A stretch of 64,000 nt of DNA from Nelumbo lutea (GCA_022828595.1 JAKGHH010000005.1:58833655-58897654), one strand, 5' to 3'; positions 21,660-33,772 are shown, counted from the first letter of the stretch. A program made the numbers and translations. The notes: generated by a model not told the origin, from the sequence alone.

Positions 21660-24195
21660 GCCTAAATAACACTATTTAAAAGTAATTAAATATAATATTT
21701 TTTTAATCCACATAACTAATGGTATTTATTTAGTTTTTCTAACAATATACATTAACATTATTTCAAATATGTTATTTAATTTAATTATGGTATTAAATTA
21801 CTGTTATTTAATCATGCTATATTTTTATTAATTGTAAAATTTATTTAATTTTGATATTTTGTAATTAAATATATAGCAGTATTTTTAATTAAGGTATTTA
21901 TTATTAATTCCAGTATCTTTTATTTATTGAATTATTGTTATTTAATTGTGGTATTTTTTATTAGATACAATATTTATTATTAATTCTGGTATTTAATTAG
22001 TTTTTTAATCAATATTTATTAAAATAAAGTATTTCTTTCATGGAATTTATTTTTAGTATTAAAATACTATTATATATAAATATCAATATTTTTTAATTAA
22101 GGTATTTATTATTAATTCCAGTATCTTTTATTTATTGAATTATTGTTATTTAATTGCGGTATTTTTTTATTAGATACAATATTTATATTTAATTCTGGTA
22201 TTTAATTAGTTTTTATTAGATACAGTATTTATTTAATTACAGTATTTTTAATTATATAAATAGCAGTATTTTTTAACACTATTTAACAGTAACTAAGGTA
22301 CTTATTATTAGTTACGGTATTTAGTTAATTTTATATTATTAAATAATTAAAATATATGGTATTAAATTTCAGAAATTTGTTTAATCGTGATATTTTATTG
22401 CAACACTTAAGTTTCATATATTTCTTACTTATTTAAATATTTTCAGAAAATAATTTAAATGTGATGTTTTATTGCAATACTTAAACAAATATTTTCTTCG
22501 CAGGGGTCCTGAATATTTAATTAAATATAATAATTAACTTCCTAGAAATTAAATATTTATTTAAAATTTTTGTTGTTTGAAATTTTGTTAAAAAAACGTA
22601 ACTAAATATCCAAAAATTATTTATTTTTTCAAATACTATTACATTAATACTATAATTTTTTCATTTTTTGTAATAATTTTTAATCCACGTTACTAACAGT
22701 ATTTAGTTAGTTTTTTAACAATACACATTAACATTATTTAAATTTAAGTATTTTTTATTAATTAAAGTATTTATTTATTTATGATATTTTTTAGTTAACT
22801 AAATAGCAGTATTTTTTAACATTATTTATTTAATTGTGGTATTTATTAATTACAATATTTATTTAATTATGGTATCTTTTTAATTAAATAAATAGCAGTA
22901 TTTATTAAGTTTTTTAATTAATTAAATTATTTTCTAATAATTGTATTTATCAAAATAGTATTTCTTTTAGCTAACAGTATTTATTTAACTATAGTATTAA
23001 ATTACTGTTATTTAAATTCTGTATTTTTCAATAATTACAGTTTTTATTTCAATAATTATAGTATTTATTTAATTGCAATATTTCAATAAATACCAGAATT
23101 GATAATAAATTACTGTTAATTAATTAAATAATTTAAAGCGTATTCAATGCAATTAAATAACAGTAATTTCGGTATTTATTTAAATAGTAGTAAAATTTAG
23201 CAGTAATACTATTATTTAAATTTAGTGCTTTTTATTAATTAAAAATAGTTCTTATTAATTCCGGTATTTAATTAATTATTTTAACTAATACTATTTATTT
23301 AATTTTTTAACAGTACTCATTAACATCATTTTAAATTATGTTATTTTTTTATTAAATTACTATTAATTGCGGTATAGTTTTATTTATTTATGGTGTATTA
23401 AATTGCGGTATTAAAATACTATTCATTAACACTATTATTTAATTTTATTAAATTACGATTAATTAAAATATATCGCGTTAAGTTTCAGAAAATTGATTAA
23501 TTGTAAACAACTAATAGTGCGGTATAGTTTTATTTAACATACTATTCACTAACACTATTTATCCTCAGTTATTTTTTTATTAAATTACAATTAATTGAGG
23601 TATAGTTTTATTTATTTATTGTGTATTAAATTGCGGTATTAAAATACTATTCATTAACACTATTTATTTAATTTAATTTAATTACTATTAATTAAATTAT
23701 ACGGTATTAAATGTCAGAAAATTGTTTAATTGTGATATTTTATTGTAATACTTAATTTTCATATATCTCTTATTTATTTAAATATTTTCAGAAAATAGTT
23801 TAATTGTGTTGTTTTATTGAAATGCTTAAATAAATATTTTCTTCGCAAGGGTCCTGAATATTTAATTAATTGTAATAATTAAATTCCTGAAAATTAAATA
23901 TTTATTTAAATTTTTTATTTGGAATTTTGTTAAAAAACATAACTAAATATCCAAAAATTATTTAGTTTTTGAATTACTATTACATTAATACACTAATTTT
24001 TTTCATTTTTTGTAATAATTTTGTAATCCACATAACTAATGGTATTTAGTTAGCTTTTTAACAGTATACATTAACATTATCGTAATTCTAGTATATTTTT
24101 ATTAAGTACAGTATTTTTTAATTAACAGTATTAAATTACTGTTATTTAATTACATTATTTTTCAATAATTATAGTATTTATTTAAATAATTACAG
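21660..24195. repeat. Degenerate AT-rich tandem array, left part
   Basis: Long blocks recur in the same order. The block with TTTTCTTCGCAGGGGTCCTG near 22490 returns near 23835. Its start at 22379 aligns with 23724, an offset of 1345 bp. The TAATCCAC...ACTAA...GTATTTAGTTAG block appears near 21713, 22680 and 24027. GTATTTATTTAATT motifs fill the rest. The array resumes at 34679 after the retrotransposon. Confidence 0.75.
24191..24195. repeat. Left target duplication of the Tat element
   Basis: TACAG here and TACAA at 34679-34683 flank the element, a 5-bp duplication with one mismatch. The array reads on across the element, which supports a clean insertion. Confidence 0.75.
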
Positions 24196-25042
24196 TGATG
24201 CAGCACGATCTGGGCACTCCTAGCTAGCTGAAACTTGGCTCCTAGCTATGATAGACGACACCTGAGATGGAGAGGAACGTGAAGGAATCCTGGGGAGCTC
24301 TCCCGGCGGGAACACTTCGATGGCTAAGTTTGAACTTTGAGGAAAACACAAAGAGTTAAGAGTGTTGAAAGTGCTAGCTTCAATACCTTTGCTTCATGAG
24401 GGTCGGGGTCTCTTATACCAAAGCTCAGTCACGTCAGGCGTAACTGCCACTGCCCTAGCTGTTACTGTCAGGGCTGAGGTGGCAAGTGCAGGGTATGGAC
24501 TCGTTAGATGTGCCATGCTTTTTAGAGACGGCAGGCACAACGCCGCCTGGCAAGGGATGCGAGAACTGCCACCGGATCCGGCATGTACGGATGTCAGGCG
24601 GATCTCCCCTGCAGCTTGCTGAGCTACTTTGCACCGAACCGCCTGGGACAGGTTTGCCTTGCACCGAGGTGCCAAGATACGCCGAGGTGCTCGCATTGGA
24701 GGTGAGCCTTAAGCAAGTGTGAACAGGAGTCTCGACGGTGTTGTCCCGAGGTGTTTCTCCCTCGAGATGCTTAGCCAAAAGCCGAGGTGCTCCCTTCTTA
24801 GGAAGGGAGAGCTCGGAGTCCCTTAGGAGGAGCTCGGGTCCCTTTGCACGGGGGGAGCTCGGGGCGCTCCACCCTCAGGCTTGAGGCGAGCTGGGCCTTG
24901 CTTCTCGGCGAGTCGTTTGGTCGGGCCTGGGCGAGCTTGTTTTGTCAAGCTGTGGCCAGGCTGTCGCACTGAGTTGTCACTTATGCCAGGTCATGTCCAC
25001 GTGTCCCCGTGCTACGAGGTCGGACCAAATCACCCTACATCA
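24196..25042 (-). repeat. 3' LTR of the Tat element
   Basis: 847 bp with TGATG...CATCA ends. It is downstream of integrase in the sense of transcription. It carries a minus-strand TATAAGAG at 24410-24417. Open frames inside it are not genes. Confidence 0.92.
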
Positions 25043-25045
25043 ATT

Positions 25046-25059
25046 GCCCCCCACTCCCC
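25046..25059 (-). other. Polypurine tract
   Basis: On the minus strand GGGGAGTGGGGGGC lies a few bases before the 3' LTR, where plus-strand DNA synthesis is primed. Confidence 0.7.
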
Positions 25060-25350
25060 GTGCTAGGGGTCTTGACCCAGCGAGGGGAGTCCGCGGTCTG
25101 TCGGTTAGATTTGGCTCGGGGCCTAAGCTTTCTTGCCCGCCAGCTCATCGGTTGGACCGATTCATTATTTGGCTCTACCAAGCGTAGCCCGAGTCGCGTA
25201 CGGTCTACGTGCGGACGTCACGCGACTTATGGACTTTGCGGACGTCAAAAAATATGCTAAACTGATTTCACCTCGAAGGTCGCACAACCAGTTTTCATGA
25301 GGACTGTCAGATTGTTTTGATCTCAACCGTTGATGCCCGCGTATAGTGGC

Positions 25351-25359
25351 AATAAATAG
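25351..25359 (+). promoter_or_regulatory. Candidate TATA box for the antisense gene
   Basis: AATAAATAG lies on the plus strand about 110-120 bp before the first open frame of the antisense gene and outside the LTR. It could be a promoter independent of the LTR. Only the motif and its position support this. Confidence 0.35.
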
Positions 25360-26275
25360 TGGGGGTCCTAGCCATTTTCCTTCGCCACAAATCCTCAGTC
25401 GTAATCTTGAAATCGCGTCCAAAGCCTCCAGCTCAAGTCAGTTCTTTCCAGTTCAGTCCATCTCTCTTTGGTGAGTCACCCTATCTCTTCTACAGTTCTG
25501 TTAGTTAAGTCTTCCTTTGATAGCCAGCTAGATGAGCCCGAGGTAGGTACCTCGGCTCAGGGTGACCCTACTGGAGTCCAGTTCCCCGAGGCGCAGGAGG
25601 CCTCGGGTAACTTGGCATCCACCTCTCACCGAGGTCGGATGTCGAACAGGTTCGGACCCTCCACCATGACCCTGGAGAGGCTCCGCTACCTTATTCGCCA
25701 GTACAACCTGGCCAGGGAGTACACTTACAGTTTACCTGTGGGTAACTTCCCGTGGGAGAACGGTCTTGATGAGGTCGTAATCTTTCAGGAGCAGCTCATA
25801 GTCGGGCTCCGCCTTCCCTTCCACCAACTCATAGTGGAGATCCTGAACCACTTCAACGTTATGATAGACCAACTTCACCCAAACTCGGTTCATAACGTGG
25901 TCGGGACCATCTCCCTCTGTTACGAGTATGTCTTCCCCCTTGACTTGGACACATTCTATTCCATTCTCACAATCAAGAAGAGTTCTTCATGCATTCTCCC
26001 CAAGCACGGGAGGGCCTATTACTTGTCCCCTTGCCCAGGCTTCAAATTAATGCATAAGCTTCCGAACAAGATTTTGGCTTGGAAGCATGACTACTTCGTA
26101 GTCCGGAACCCTGCGGGGTGGCCCTTCCCTACTCACTAGAGGGCGGCTACCCAAGACCCCGACATTACCCTTGACAAGAAGACAAGGGAGACATTCCAGT
26201 CATGGGCTGAGGTTGGGTGTAGTTACAAGGATTACATCACCGAGAGCATGCTCATTCAGGCCGGCTTGAACCTAG

Positions 26276-26354
26276 GTAGGTAGTTAGTACCTTAGTTGTT
26301 TGGCCTGCTCTTTTTTTTTTTATACTCGAGTACTAATGCCAAGCTATGTTGCAG
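26276..26354 (+). other. Intron 1 of the antisense gene
   Basis: AG/GTAGGT donor, TACTAAT branch-like site near 26331, pyrimidine run and GCAG acceptor. Removal joins the flanking frames without a shift. Confidence 0.75.
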
Positions 26355-26838
26355 GTTCCATGGAGGTGGATAAGCTTAAGGGAGACAGGCTCTTCAAGCA
26401 CATGAAGGGGAGGAAGAAGCAGGCTGCTAAGAGAGCTCGAGTCAAGTCGCCGCCAGCCCCCACTTCCGAGCCCAAGCTTCAACCAGCACGATCTTTCGAG
26501 ACCGAGCTTCCTGGAACTCTTCCGATCATTGACTGGAGGAGTCCATACCACCTCGGGAGCCTGAAACCTCGGCCGAGCCCACTACGAGGGCAATAGTTGA
26601 GCCCGAGGTTGCAACCGGAGCTACTGACGTAGTAGCTAAGGTCTCCGTCGAGCCCATTCGTACAGCCGAGACGACGGTCTCCAGCTCGGGGGGCCCGGAT
26701 GGGGGCCGAAGTATCTTGGTCCCCCAATGCAGCCTTCGAAAAAGCAAAGTGGACGTTTACTCCAATAAAATCTCGGTCTGGGCCGATATGCTCAACCCTG
26801 CTCAGCTCGGAGCCCGAGCTGCTACTCACACTATGGTG

Positions 26839-26909
26839 GTAAGTTCTCCTTTTATTTCTCATGGCTCTCTTATATATACGTTTCTTCAATACTAACCAAC
26901 TTTCTTCAG
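26839..26909 (+). other. Intron 2 of the antisense gene
   Basis: GTG/GTAAGT donor, TACTAAC at about 26890, TTTCTTCAG acceptor. Both flanks are in phase 0. Confidence 0.8.
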
Positions 26910-27562
26910 TTCGAGAGGAACTTGAAGATGGCTCTGACCACCGAGGAGTCGTCCCACGCTGCCCATACCGATCTGAGGGCTGCTTGCAAGCAGATCCACC
27001 GGATGGAGAGCGGCACCATGGCCTAGAGGGGCGTTATTACCGTGCTGACAGCTGAGATGGATGAGCTAGAACGTGAGAAGGACGTGCTGAGGGGCAAGGT
27101 GGAGGCCCTCAAAGTAGAGCTGGAACGTGAGAAGGGTGCATTGGGGGGCGAGCTAGACGCCCTCAGGGTAGAGGCGAAAGGCCTTAAGGATAACAAGGAG
27201 GCCCTCCTGCACGAGGTGGAGTTCCTCAAGGCTGACATCGAGGAAAAGACTGAGATTTTTACTCAGGCCGTAGAAGAGACGAAGATCAAGGCTATCGCGG
27301 AGTACATCCAGTCTGAAAAATTCGATGCTATTCTAGGGGAGGCCTACCTTAAGGGGTTCAAGCTCAGTAGGTGGCTGATAAAGCACACGTACCCCGAGCT
27401 TGAATGAGCGCCATCACCACCTTGCGAATCACGGATGAGATAGCTCATTAAGCCACAAAGGACCCAAATTCAGAGGAGGATGGTGACAAAGAAGCAGACA
27501 CCCCTGATCCGCCTGAAGCTCCCAAGGAGGTCTCGCGCGGAGATGAAGAGCCCCCGAAGTGA

Positions 27563-28194
27563 TTGTCTTTGTATTCTGAGCCTGCGAGCTCAGTCTGTAT
27601 TGTTTTTTTTGTTGAGCACTTTGTACAAAACTTACTTGTTTATGAAATTGACTTTTCTTTTCCAAGTGTTGTTTCATCTGAGTTATCATAGTTGAGTGTG
27701 CGAAGTGATTGACAAAGTAAGGCATAGTGATGCATATGCCCGAACTGTCTTGTGGAGTACACCGAGGTGACTGACATAGTGAGGTGTAGTAATGCATACG
27801 TCCAGACTATCTTGTGGCGTACACCGAAGTGATCGACATAGTAAGGCATAGTAAGGCATATGCCTGAATTGTCTTTTGGTTGTTAGCCGTGGTGAGCTAA
27901 GCATCGCAGAATCTACGGGTCTGCTTGCACCCTCGATACACTATGTATTGTGATGCCGAGCTCCTTGGTCAGCTCGGTGTTTTAGCCCCTTGGCCGGGAG
28001 GGGAGTGGTTTCAACCACCCTTAGAATTTGTTCGTGTCATAGAGGCAGCTAGGTAGCCTTGAGAGTGACTCGTGGTCTGGTCTTGGAGTTCGTCCATGTC
28101 ATAAAAGCGACTGGGTTTTATTGCGTCGAGGTCTCTATTAGCTCAAAATTTTGGCCCTTAGGCTCTAAGAGTGATACGTGGTCCACCCAGTGAT
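27563..28194. other. Spacer between the antisense gene and the end of pol
   Basis: No coding frame survives on either strand. The only structure seen is the 62-bp tandem array at 27698-27885. Confidence 0.5.
27698..27885. repeat. Three tandem copies of a 62-bp unit
   Basis: Units with CATAGTAAGGCATAGT, TGCATATGCC and TGTCTTGTGG recur at an exact 62-base offset, the third diverging. They lie between the converging ends of pol and the antisense gene. Confidence 0.85.
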
Positions 28195-29317
28195 TTATAG
28201 GTAATATTGCCTTAGGTTGACAATATTCCATGCCCGATGTACTTGTTTCCCTTCCAGGGTTTTGAACTCATATGTTCCTTCCCCGAGTACTCACTTTACT
28301 CGGTAGGGTCCTTCCCAGTTCAGACCGAGCTTACCAACACCGAGCTCAGGCACTATAACCTTACGGAGAACCAGGTCGCCAATGCAGAGAGTCCACTTTT
28401 TGACCCTGGTGTTATAGTACCGAGCTACCCTCTGCTGGTAGGCCACAGTCCTGATGTATGCGAGGTCCCGTACTTCATCAAGTAAGTCGAGGTTGGTACG
28501 TAGCTCGTCTTCATTTGCCTTGTCATCGTACACTTCTAATCTCAGCGGGGGGAACTTCGATCTCGGATGGAATGACTGCTTCGGTGTTGTAGGTGAGGTT
28601 AAAGGGGGTTTCTTCTGTGCTGGTCTTTTCCGTGGTACGATAGGCCCATAATACACTAGGCAACTCGTCTGCCCATAGTCCCTTAGCTCGGTCCAGGCGC
28701 GCCTTTAGTCCACAGAGAATAGCTCGGTTCGTGACTTCCGTCTAACCGTTTTGTAATTTGATGTTTTCGAACTTCTTACCATTGTTAGAGATCAGTACCC
28801 GAGGTAATCCGAAATGACACACTATGTTCTTCCAAAAAAAAGTTATGCACATTCTGGGTTGTGATTGTTGTGAGGGGTTCAGCCTCAACCCACTTCGTGA
28901 AATAGTCAACTGCCACCACTAGGAACCTCATTTGCCCTGTCGCTAGTGGGAATGACTCGAGTAAGTCAATCCTCCATTGTGCAAATGGCCACGGGCTAGT
29001 GAGGTATTTTAGGTCGGCGGCAGGACGGTGGTGGATGTTGGTGTGCTTCTAACACTTGTCGCATTTTTTGACGAGCTTGGTCGCATCTGCCTTCATTGTT
29101 GGCCAATAATACCTCTATCGTAGCGCTTTCTGAGTGAGGGCTCTGCCCCCCAAGTGTCCACTGCACAGGCCCTCATGAGTATCAAGGAGGACGAGCTCGG
29201 CTTCAAAGGGTCGCAAGCAGCACAGGTAGGGGAGCGTGTAGCATCTTTGGTATAACCGTCCGTCTATTCTGACGTATTTGGATGCCTGACACTCTACCCT
29301 CCTAGCGGCATTACGAT
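28195..29317 (-). pseudogene. Integrase of the Tat element, broken
   Basis: Minus-strand reading shows a zinc-binding HHCC part (THEGLCSGHLGG, later KKCDKC), the core from QWRIDLLESF through VVAVDYFTKWVEAEP, and a C-terminal GDLVLRK...NWEGPYRV. The enzyme joins element cDNA to host DNA using a D-D-E triad. The second acidic position reads SNNG where the family has an aspartate, so catalysis would be lost. Other breaks: TAG at 29049-29051 (after CDKC), an eight-T run at 28834-28841 that shifts the frame by one, TAG at 28742-28744, and another shift near 28590. Pol appears to end with a TAA at 28195-28197. Confidence 0.85.
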
Positions 29318-30180
29318 CTATGAGGAGGGTCCCATGTAGCAGGAAACTCGTGAGTAGATCAATCCAGCTTGGCTTTGCTTGAACGACGGGAGAGACCTCC
29401 TCTGCCCCCTGAGAATGCTAAGCCGAGGCAAGTTCTCTATATACACAGTCCTCATGGTGTTATCACCAGTGCTGGCTAACCGGGATAGGGCATCGGCCTC
29501 AGCGTTTTCTGACCTCGGGATTTGCTGGATCAAGTGTGACCGAAAGTTAAGTAGAGCTCCTCTTACTTTGGCTAAGTATGCTACCATGGTTGGCTCGCGA
29601 GCTTCATACTCACCCATAACCTAATTGACCACAAGCTAGGAATCGCTGCAGACAACAATGTGTTTGGATTTCACTTCCTTTGCCAGATCCAGCCCTGATA
29701 GTAGCGTCTCGTACTCTGCTTCGTTGTTGGATGCCGCAAACTCAAAGCGTAGTGCGTACTCCAGTTTCACTCTTGGCCTAACTAGGAGAGATGCCGCGTT
29801 GGTTTCTATTTCACGGCGCTCGAGCTCAACCAACCCAAAAACCCCGGGCTCACCCGCATTGGGGGCCTCGTGTTCCACCAGCATGGGGACTTCGAAGCTA
29901 AAGGTGCATTCTACGATGAAATCCGCTAAGGCTTGGACCTTAATAGCAGTTCACGGCTTGTACTGGAGCCCTTACTCACGGAGCTCGATGGCCCACTTTG
30001 TCAACCTTCCCGAGACCTCGGGCTTGAGAAAGACTCGCCTCAGAGCTTTATTGGTAAGCACAACGATGGTGTGCGCTTGGAAGTACGGGCAGAGCTTCCG
30101 GGCTACTATGACTTGTGCATAGGCTAACTTTTCTATCTCTGGGTACCTTGTCTCTGCTCCCTGCAACACTTTACTAACAT
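29318..30180 (-). pseudogene. RNase H region of the Tat element, broken
   Basis: Two parts are visible on the minus strand. The first is an RT-linked segment (SKVLQGAETRYPEIEKLAYA, CPYFQAHTIVVLTNKALR). The second, after a spacer, is a plant-type RNase H (FAASNNEAEYETLLSGLDLA, IVVCSDS, NAEADALSRLAS). RNase H removes the RNA template during reverse transcription. A second RNase H after the RT-linked one is typical of the Tat lineage. In-frame stops: TAA at 29972, TGA at 29951, TAG at 29636 and TAG at 29621. The frame otherwise stays the same from 30460 to 29318, so decay here is by point changes. Confidence 0.85.
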
Positions 30181-31260
30181 AATAAACGGGTCATTGGACA
30201 CGATCTACTTCTCTTATTAGTACCGAGCCGACCACCTCGTCACTTGTCGAGAGGTATAGCTCTAAAACATCACCCTCTTCGGGTCGGGTTAACATCGGGA
30301 TGCTAGCGAAATGCTTTTTGAGCTCATCGAACGCGAGTTGGCACTCTTCAGTACATTCAAAGCCTTTGCTTTTTATGGACTTAAAGAAGGGCAGACAATG
30401 ATCTACCAACTTGGACATGAAGCGGATTAGGGCGGCTAACCGGCCGTTCAACTTCTGAACCTCCTTTAATTTCTGGGTGGCCTCATCTCTAGGATGGCCT
30501 TGATTTTGTCCGGGTTGGATTCAATGTCTCGCCAATTAACGATGTACCCTAGGAATTTACCGGAGGTGACACCGAAGACACACTTGTTCGGATTTAGTTT
30601 CATATTAAATCTATGCAAAATTTCAAAAACTGAATGTAAATCTTGTATTAAAGCATGTGAAAATTGGGTTTGGACAACCATGTCGTCTACATAACATTCT
30701 ACTTTTTTTCCAATTAGTGGCTCAAACAGTTTATTTACAAGTCTTTGAAAAGTTGCCCCAGCGTTTTTCAACCCGAAGGGCATGACCTTGTAACAGTTCA
30801 GGCCAAACTCAATTATGAAGGCAGTCTTCTCTTCATCAGTTGGGTTCATCCTGATCTGATTGTAGCCCGAATAAGCGTCCAGGAAGCTCAGCAACTTGTG
30901 CCTCGAGGTCGTGCCCACTAGACGGTCGATCCTGGGAAGTGGGAAGCAATCCTTTGGGCAAGCTCGGTTCAGGTCGGTGTAGTCAACGCACTTGCGCCAC
31001 TTACCATTAGCCTTTTTCACCAGAACAGGGTTGGCCACCCAGCTCGACTAATGAACTTCCTTGATAAAAACGGCTGCAAGGAGCTTCCTGACCTCCTCGT
31101 CGACTGCCCTCTATCGCTCTGGGGCTAGGTTGCGTTTCTTTTGTCTAACGGGCCTAACTACAGGATCTGTGTTGAGCCTATGAGTTATAATGATGGGGTC
31201 TATGCCGGGCATTTCTGCCGCTGATCATGCAAAAACATCTAATTTTTTGAGTAAGAAACT
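30181..31260 (-). pseudogene. Reverse transcriptase of the Tat element, broken
   Basis: The longest surviving pol frame (31038-30466) has the RT palm: VLVKKANGKWRKCVDYTDLN, FLDAYSGYNQI, FGLKNAGATFQRLVNKLF and the catalytic YVDDM. The connection domain continues after 30460 (KSKGFECTEECQLAFDELKK). RT copies element RNA into DNA in the particle. The catalytic motif is intact. The gene is broken by TGA at 31225, TAG at 31111, TAG at 31048, a one-base loss near 30470 that puts TAA at 30466, and TGA at 30191. Frames on the opposite strand here are shadows. Confidence 0.9.
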
Positions 31261-31391
31261 TACCAGTTGGACTGCAGGGGTTCCTCGATAGAAGCGCCGA
31301 TCTGAAGTACCCGAGTTGGATCCTCTGTCGAAGCCGGAATGGGGATGGTCTCTTTGGTAGGTGCGGCTTGCTCCGCGAACTGCTCCGTAGG

Positions 31392-32810
31392 TCACTCTAG
31401 CTTGAGGTCGTCTACTACCTTGGCCTTTCCGTTGAGGGTGGCTAAGTAGAACTTGCGAGACTCGAGCTGATCGCCTCGTAACACTCCGACTCCAAAGTCT
31501 ATAGGGAACTTCATCGCCATGTCGTAGGTGGAGACTACTACTTGTAAGGTGTGGGTGATGGGACGACCTACCATTGCGTTGTAGGGGGAGGGGGTTGCAA
31601 CCACTAGGAACTCATGATTGAGCCTTACCACACTAGGCCAGGTGCTGATCTCCACCGGTATAGTGACTCTCCCAAAAGGCCTGACCTCCTCACAGCTGAA
31701 TCCCACAAGCAAAGTGTTTGCGGGCTTCAAGTCACTTTCCTGGAGCTTGAGTTGATCGAAGGCCGCCTTGAAGAGAATGTATGTCGAGCTGCCCGAGTCG
31801 ACTGGAACGTGCCTGACCTCAAAGTCATTGATTTTTATCTTTATGACCAGCACGTCATCATGGGGATAATGGACCCCTCGTGCATCATCTTCTGTGAAGA
31901 AGATTGGTTCTTCCACCCTTGGCCTGTTCGGGGGGTTAAGCTCTTCCCTGGTGGCCTCGCGGGCTGATGACCAAGCTGCAGCCGAAGTGCAGCCTGCGAC
32001 TATTGATCCTCCAACAATTACGTGGATGGTCGCCCGGACTGGTCTCTCATGGGGAGGATGCCTCTGCAGCTGTTCTGCTTGTCTGCTGGACTCGGGAGCC
32101 TCTTTATTCTGCTCCCCCTGCCGGCCTGCTTTATTATTATTAATGTTCTGTACAAAATTTCTCAGATATCCACAATGGATGAGTTCTTCTATCTCGTCGC
32201 GGAGGTTTTTACAATTTTCGATACTATGACTGTGATCTCTATGGAAACTACAATACAAATTTTTATTCCTAATAGTGGGATTGGCCTTTATCCGATGTGG
32301 CCACTTCACATATAGGGCGTCCTTGATCACCATGAGTATCTCGACCCACTTTGCATTGAGGGGCGTATAATCCCTTTCTGCTGCCGGAGCTCGGAAAGAC
32401 TGAATTGGCTTTGCCCCCCAAGCTTGGTCCTTCTTCTTCTTGCTGTCACTTGGAACTGGGGGCTCCGATTCCCATTTTCCTTTTTCAAGGGCCAGCTCGC
32501 CCTTTTGGTTGATCTCCTCCTCTGTCCCTATGAATCGATCTGCGAGTTCAAGGAACTCGGTCACGGTCTTGGGTTGGTTGACAACCACGTGCCACTTGAA
32601 CTGCTTGTGGGTGATGCCCCGCTTGACCACAGTGAGCCGAACTACAAGGTCTAGGTCGGGTATCTGCAAGCAAGTGTCATTAAACCGCTTAATGCAGTTC
32701 CGGATGGACTCTCCTTCCCTTTGGACTATGCTAAGTAGGCTCTCTTGGGTCCTCGGGCCGAAGTGTGGGCTACTCCTTTGAAAGTGGTGGAGAAGGCCAC
32801 GCACATGCAA
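31392..32810 (-). pseudogene. Gag C-terminal part and aspartic protease of the Tat element
   Basis: A 472-codon minus-strand frame. It begins in the gag core (ESLLSIVQREGESIRNCIKR, FLELADRFIGTEEE) and passes a zinc-knuckle-like CSFHRDHSHSIENC. It then enters a pepsin-like retroviral protease with VDSGSSTYILF around its active aspartate and MVGRPITHTLQ further on. Gag forms the particle and the protease cuts the polyprotein. This part is nearly clean, but it is cut from the gag start by a frame change or deletion near 32775 and ends in a TGA at 31392, before RT. Confidence 0.88.
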
Positions 32811-33772
32811 GACTCGTTCGCTTTGGCCAGATGCATCTGGGACTGAAAGGCGTCCACGTGGTCATTGGGATCGAAGGACCCATTGTACTTGTCCAGCGGG
32901 GGGAGCTTGAAGTCCCTTGGCAAGGGGACAACAAGGAGCTCTGGTGTCAAGGGGGAGGGAACTGAAAGAAGTGGTGTAACTTTTACCTTGCCCAAACTTA
33001 CATCTACCTTACCTCTGAGCTTGGGCAGGTCGCGAGTGGTAGTTCGGCGAGCTTGACGACACCTTCACAGCTTCTTAATGGGCTCAGCGTTGGTGCTGCT
33101 AGCCTCGGTATTACAGATCTCGATGGGCCCAAGGAAAGGCTCAAACGAATGTAGGTAGCTGCGAACAGAGGGACCTTGTCCCAGGTCGTCGGCCAGCACT
33201 TCGAACTGGTTTTCGGCAAGCGGAGGTTCGAACTGCGAATGCTAAGGTGATATGGGCCTAACCGGCTGGGAAGCCCCCGACCTAACTGCAAGCCGTGAGG
33301 CGGGGGTAGGGGGTCTTTCCTTCCTTCCATGAGATGATATCGAGCTCTCTCCTCGGCGGGAAGGAAGTTCGCTTCGGCGGTGAGGCTTGGTTGGCTGCAC
33401 AGCTGGATGCCGAGGAGGGTGTGAAGGAAACTGTTGCTAATACTGGTATTGGGAAACTTGGTGCAACACTTGCTGTTGGTGGAACTGGAGTTGCTGGAAC
33501 TATTGCATTTGAGCCTGCGTGACTCACATGCACTGCATCAGATCCTCAAGCTGACCTTGACTGGCCACCGGAGGGAGGATGGTGGGTTCAATGAAGGTTG
33601 TTCCAACTACAGAAGGCAGTGGAATAGTCATGGGTGCCACCGTCTAAGGCACATTCAGACTTGGAATCCCGTCCACAAAGAGGGGGACGGTGATCTGCCT
33701 GATGCAGACAGTGGGTAAATGGGGTTGTTCCTTAGGGGTGTTCCGGCGTCCGGTGTTGCTAGAGGAAGCCAT
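32726..33772 (-). pseudogene. Gag N-terminal part of the Tat element, broken
   Basis: One minus-strand frame runs from an ATG at 33772 (MASSSNTGRRN) through a Gln-rich segment to PRDFKLPPLDKYNGSFDPND, the conserved start of the gag core. In-frame stops are TAG 33644, TGA 33524, TAG 33500, TAG 33242 and TGA 33065. Near 32775 the frame changes into that of 31392-32810, and part of the core between them appears deleted. The start follows the primer site by about 70 bp. Confidence 0.8.

Larger units (their letters stand above)
25411..27562 (+). pseudogene. Antisense extra gene of the Tat element (gypsy-type transposon domain, coiled coil), spliced, broken
   Basis: Exon 1 reaches 26275, exon 2 is 26355-26838 and exon 3 runs 26910-27562. 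Exon 1 has the plant gypsy-type transposon domain (family usually labelled Transposase_28): YNLAREYTYSLP, LRLPFHQLIVEILNHFNV and QLHPNSVHNVV. Exon 2 is basic then Ser/Pro-rich. Exon 3 is a heptad-rich coiled coil (ELEREKDVLRGKVEALKVEL) ending in a conserved-looking YLKGFKLSRWLIKHTYPEL. The join 26275/26355 keeps the frame (LNLG-SMEVDK) and so does 26838/26910 (HTMV-FERNL). Breaks: TAG at 26137, frame change near 26540, TAG at 27024, frame change near 27405, TAA near 27453. No ATG precedes 25639 in frame. The function of these proteins is unknown. Confidence 0.8.

Noticed and set aside
24362..25260. Several ORFs of 60-107 residues on both strands
   Set aside because: They lie in the GC-rich LTR, are repeated in the other LTR, and have no domain.
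31614..33718. Plus-strand ORFs opposite gag and protease
   Set aside because: Shadows of the minus-strand gag-protease frame. Their translations show no family features.
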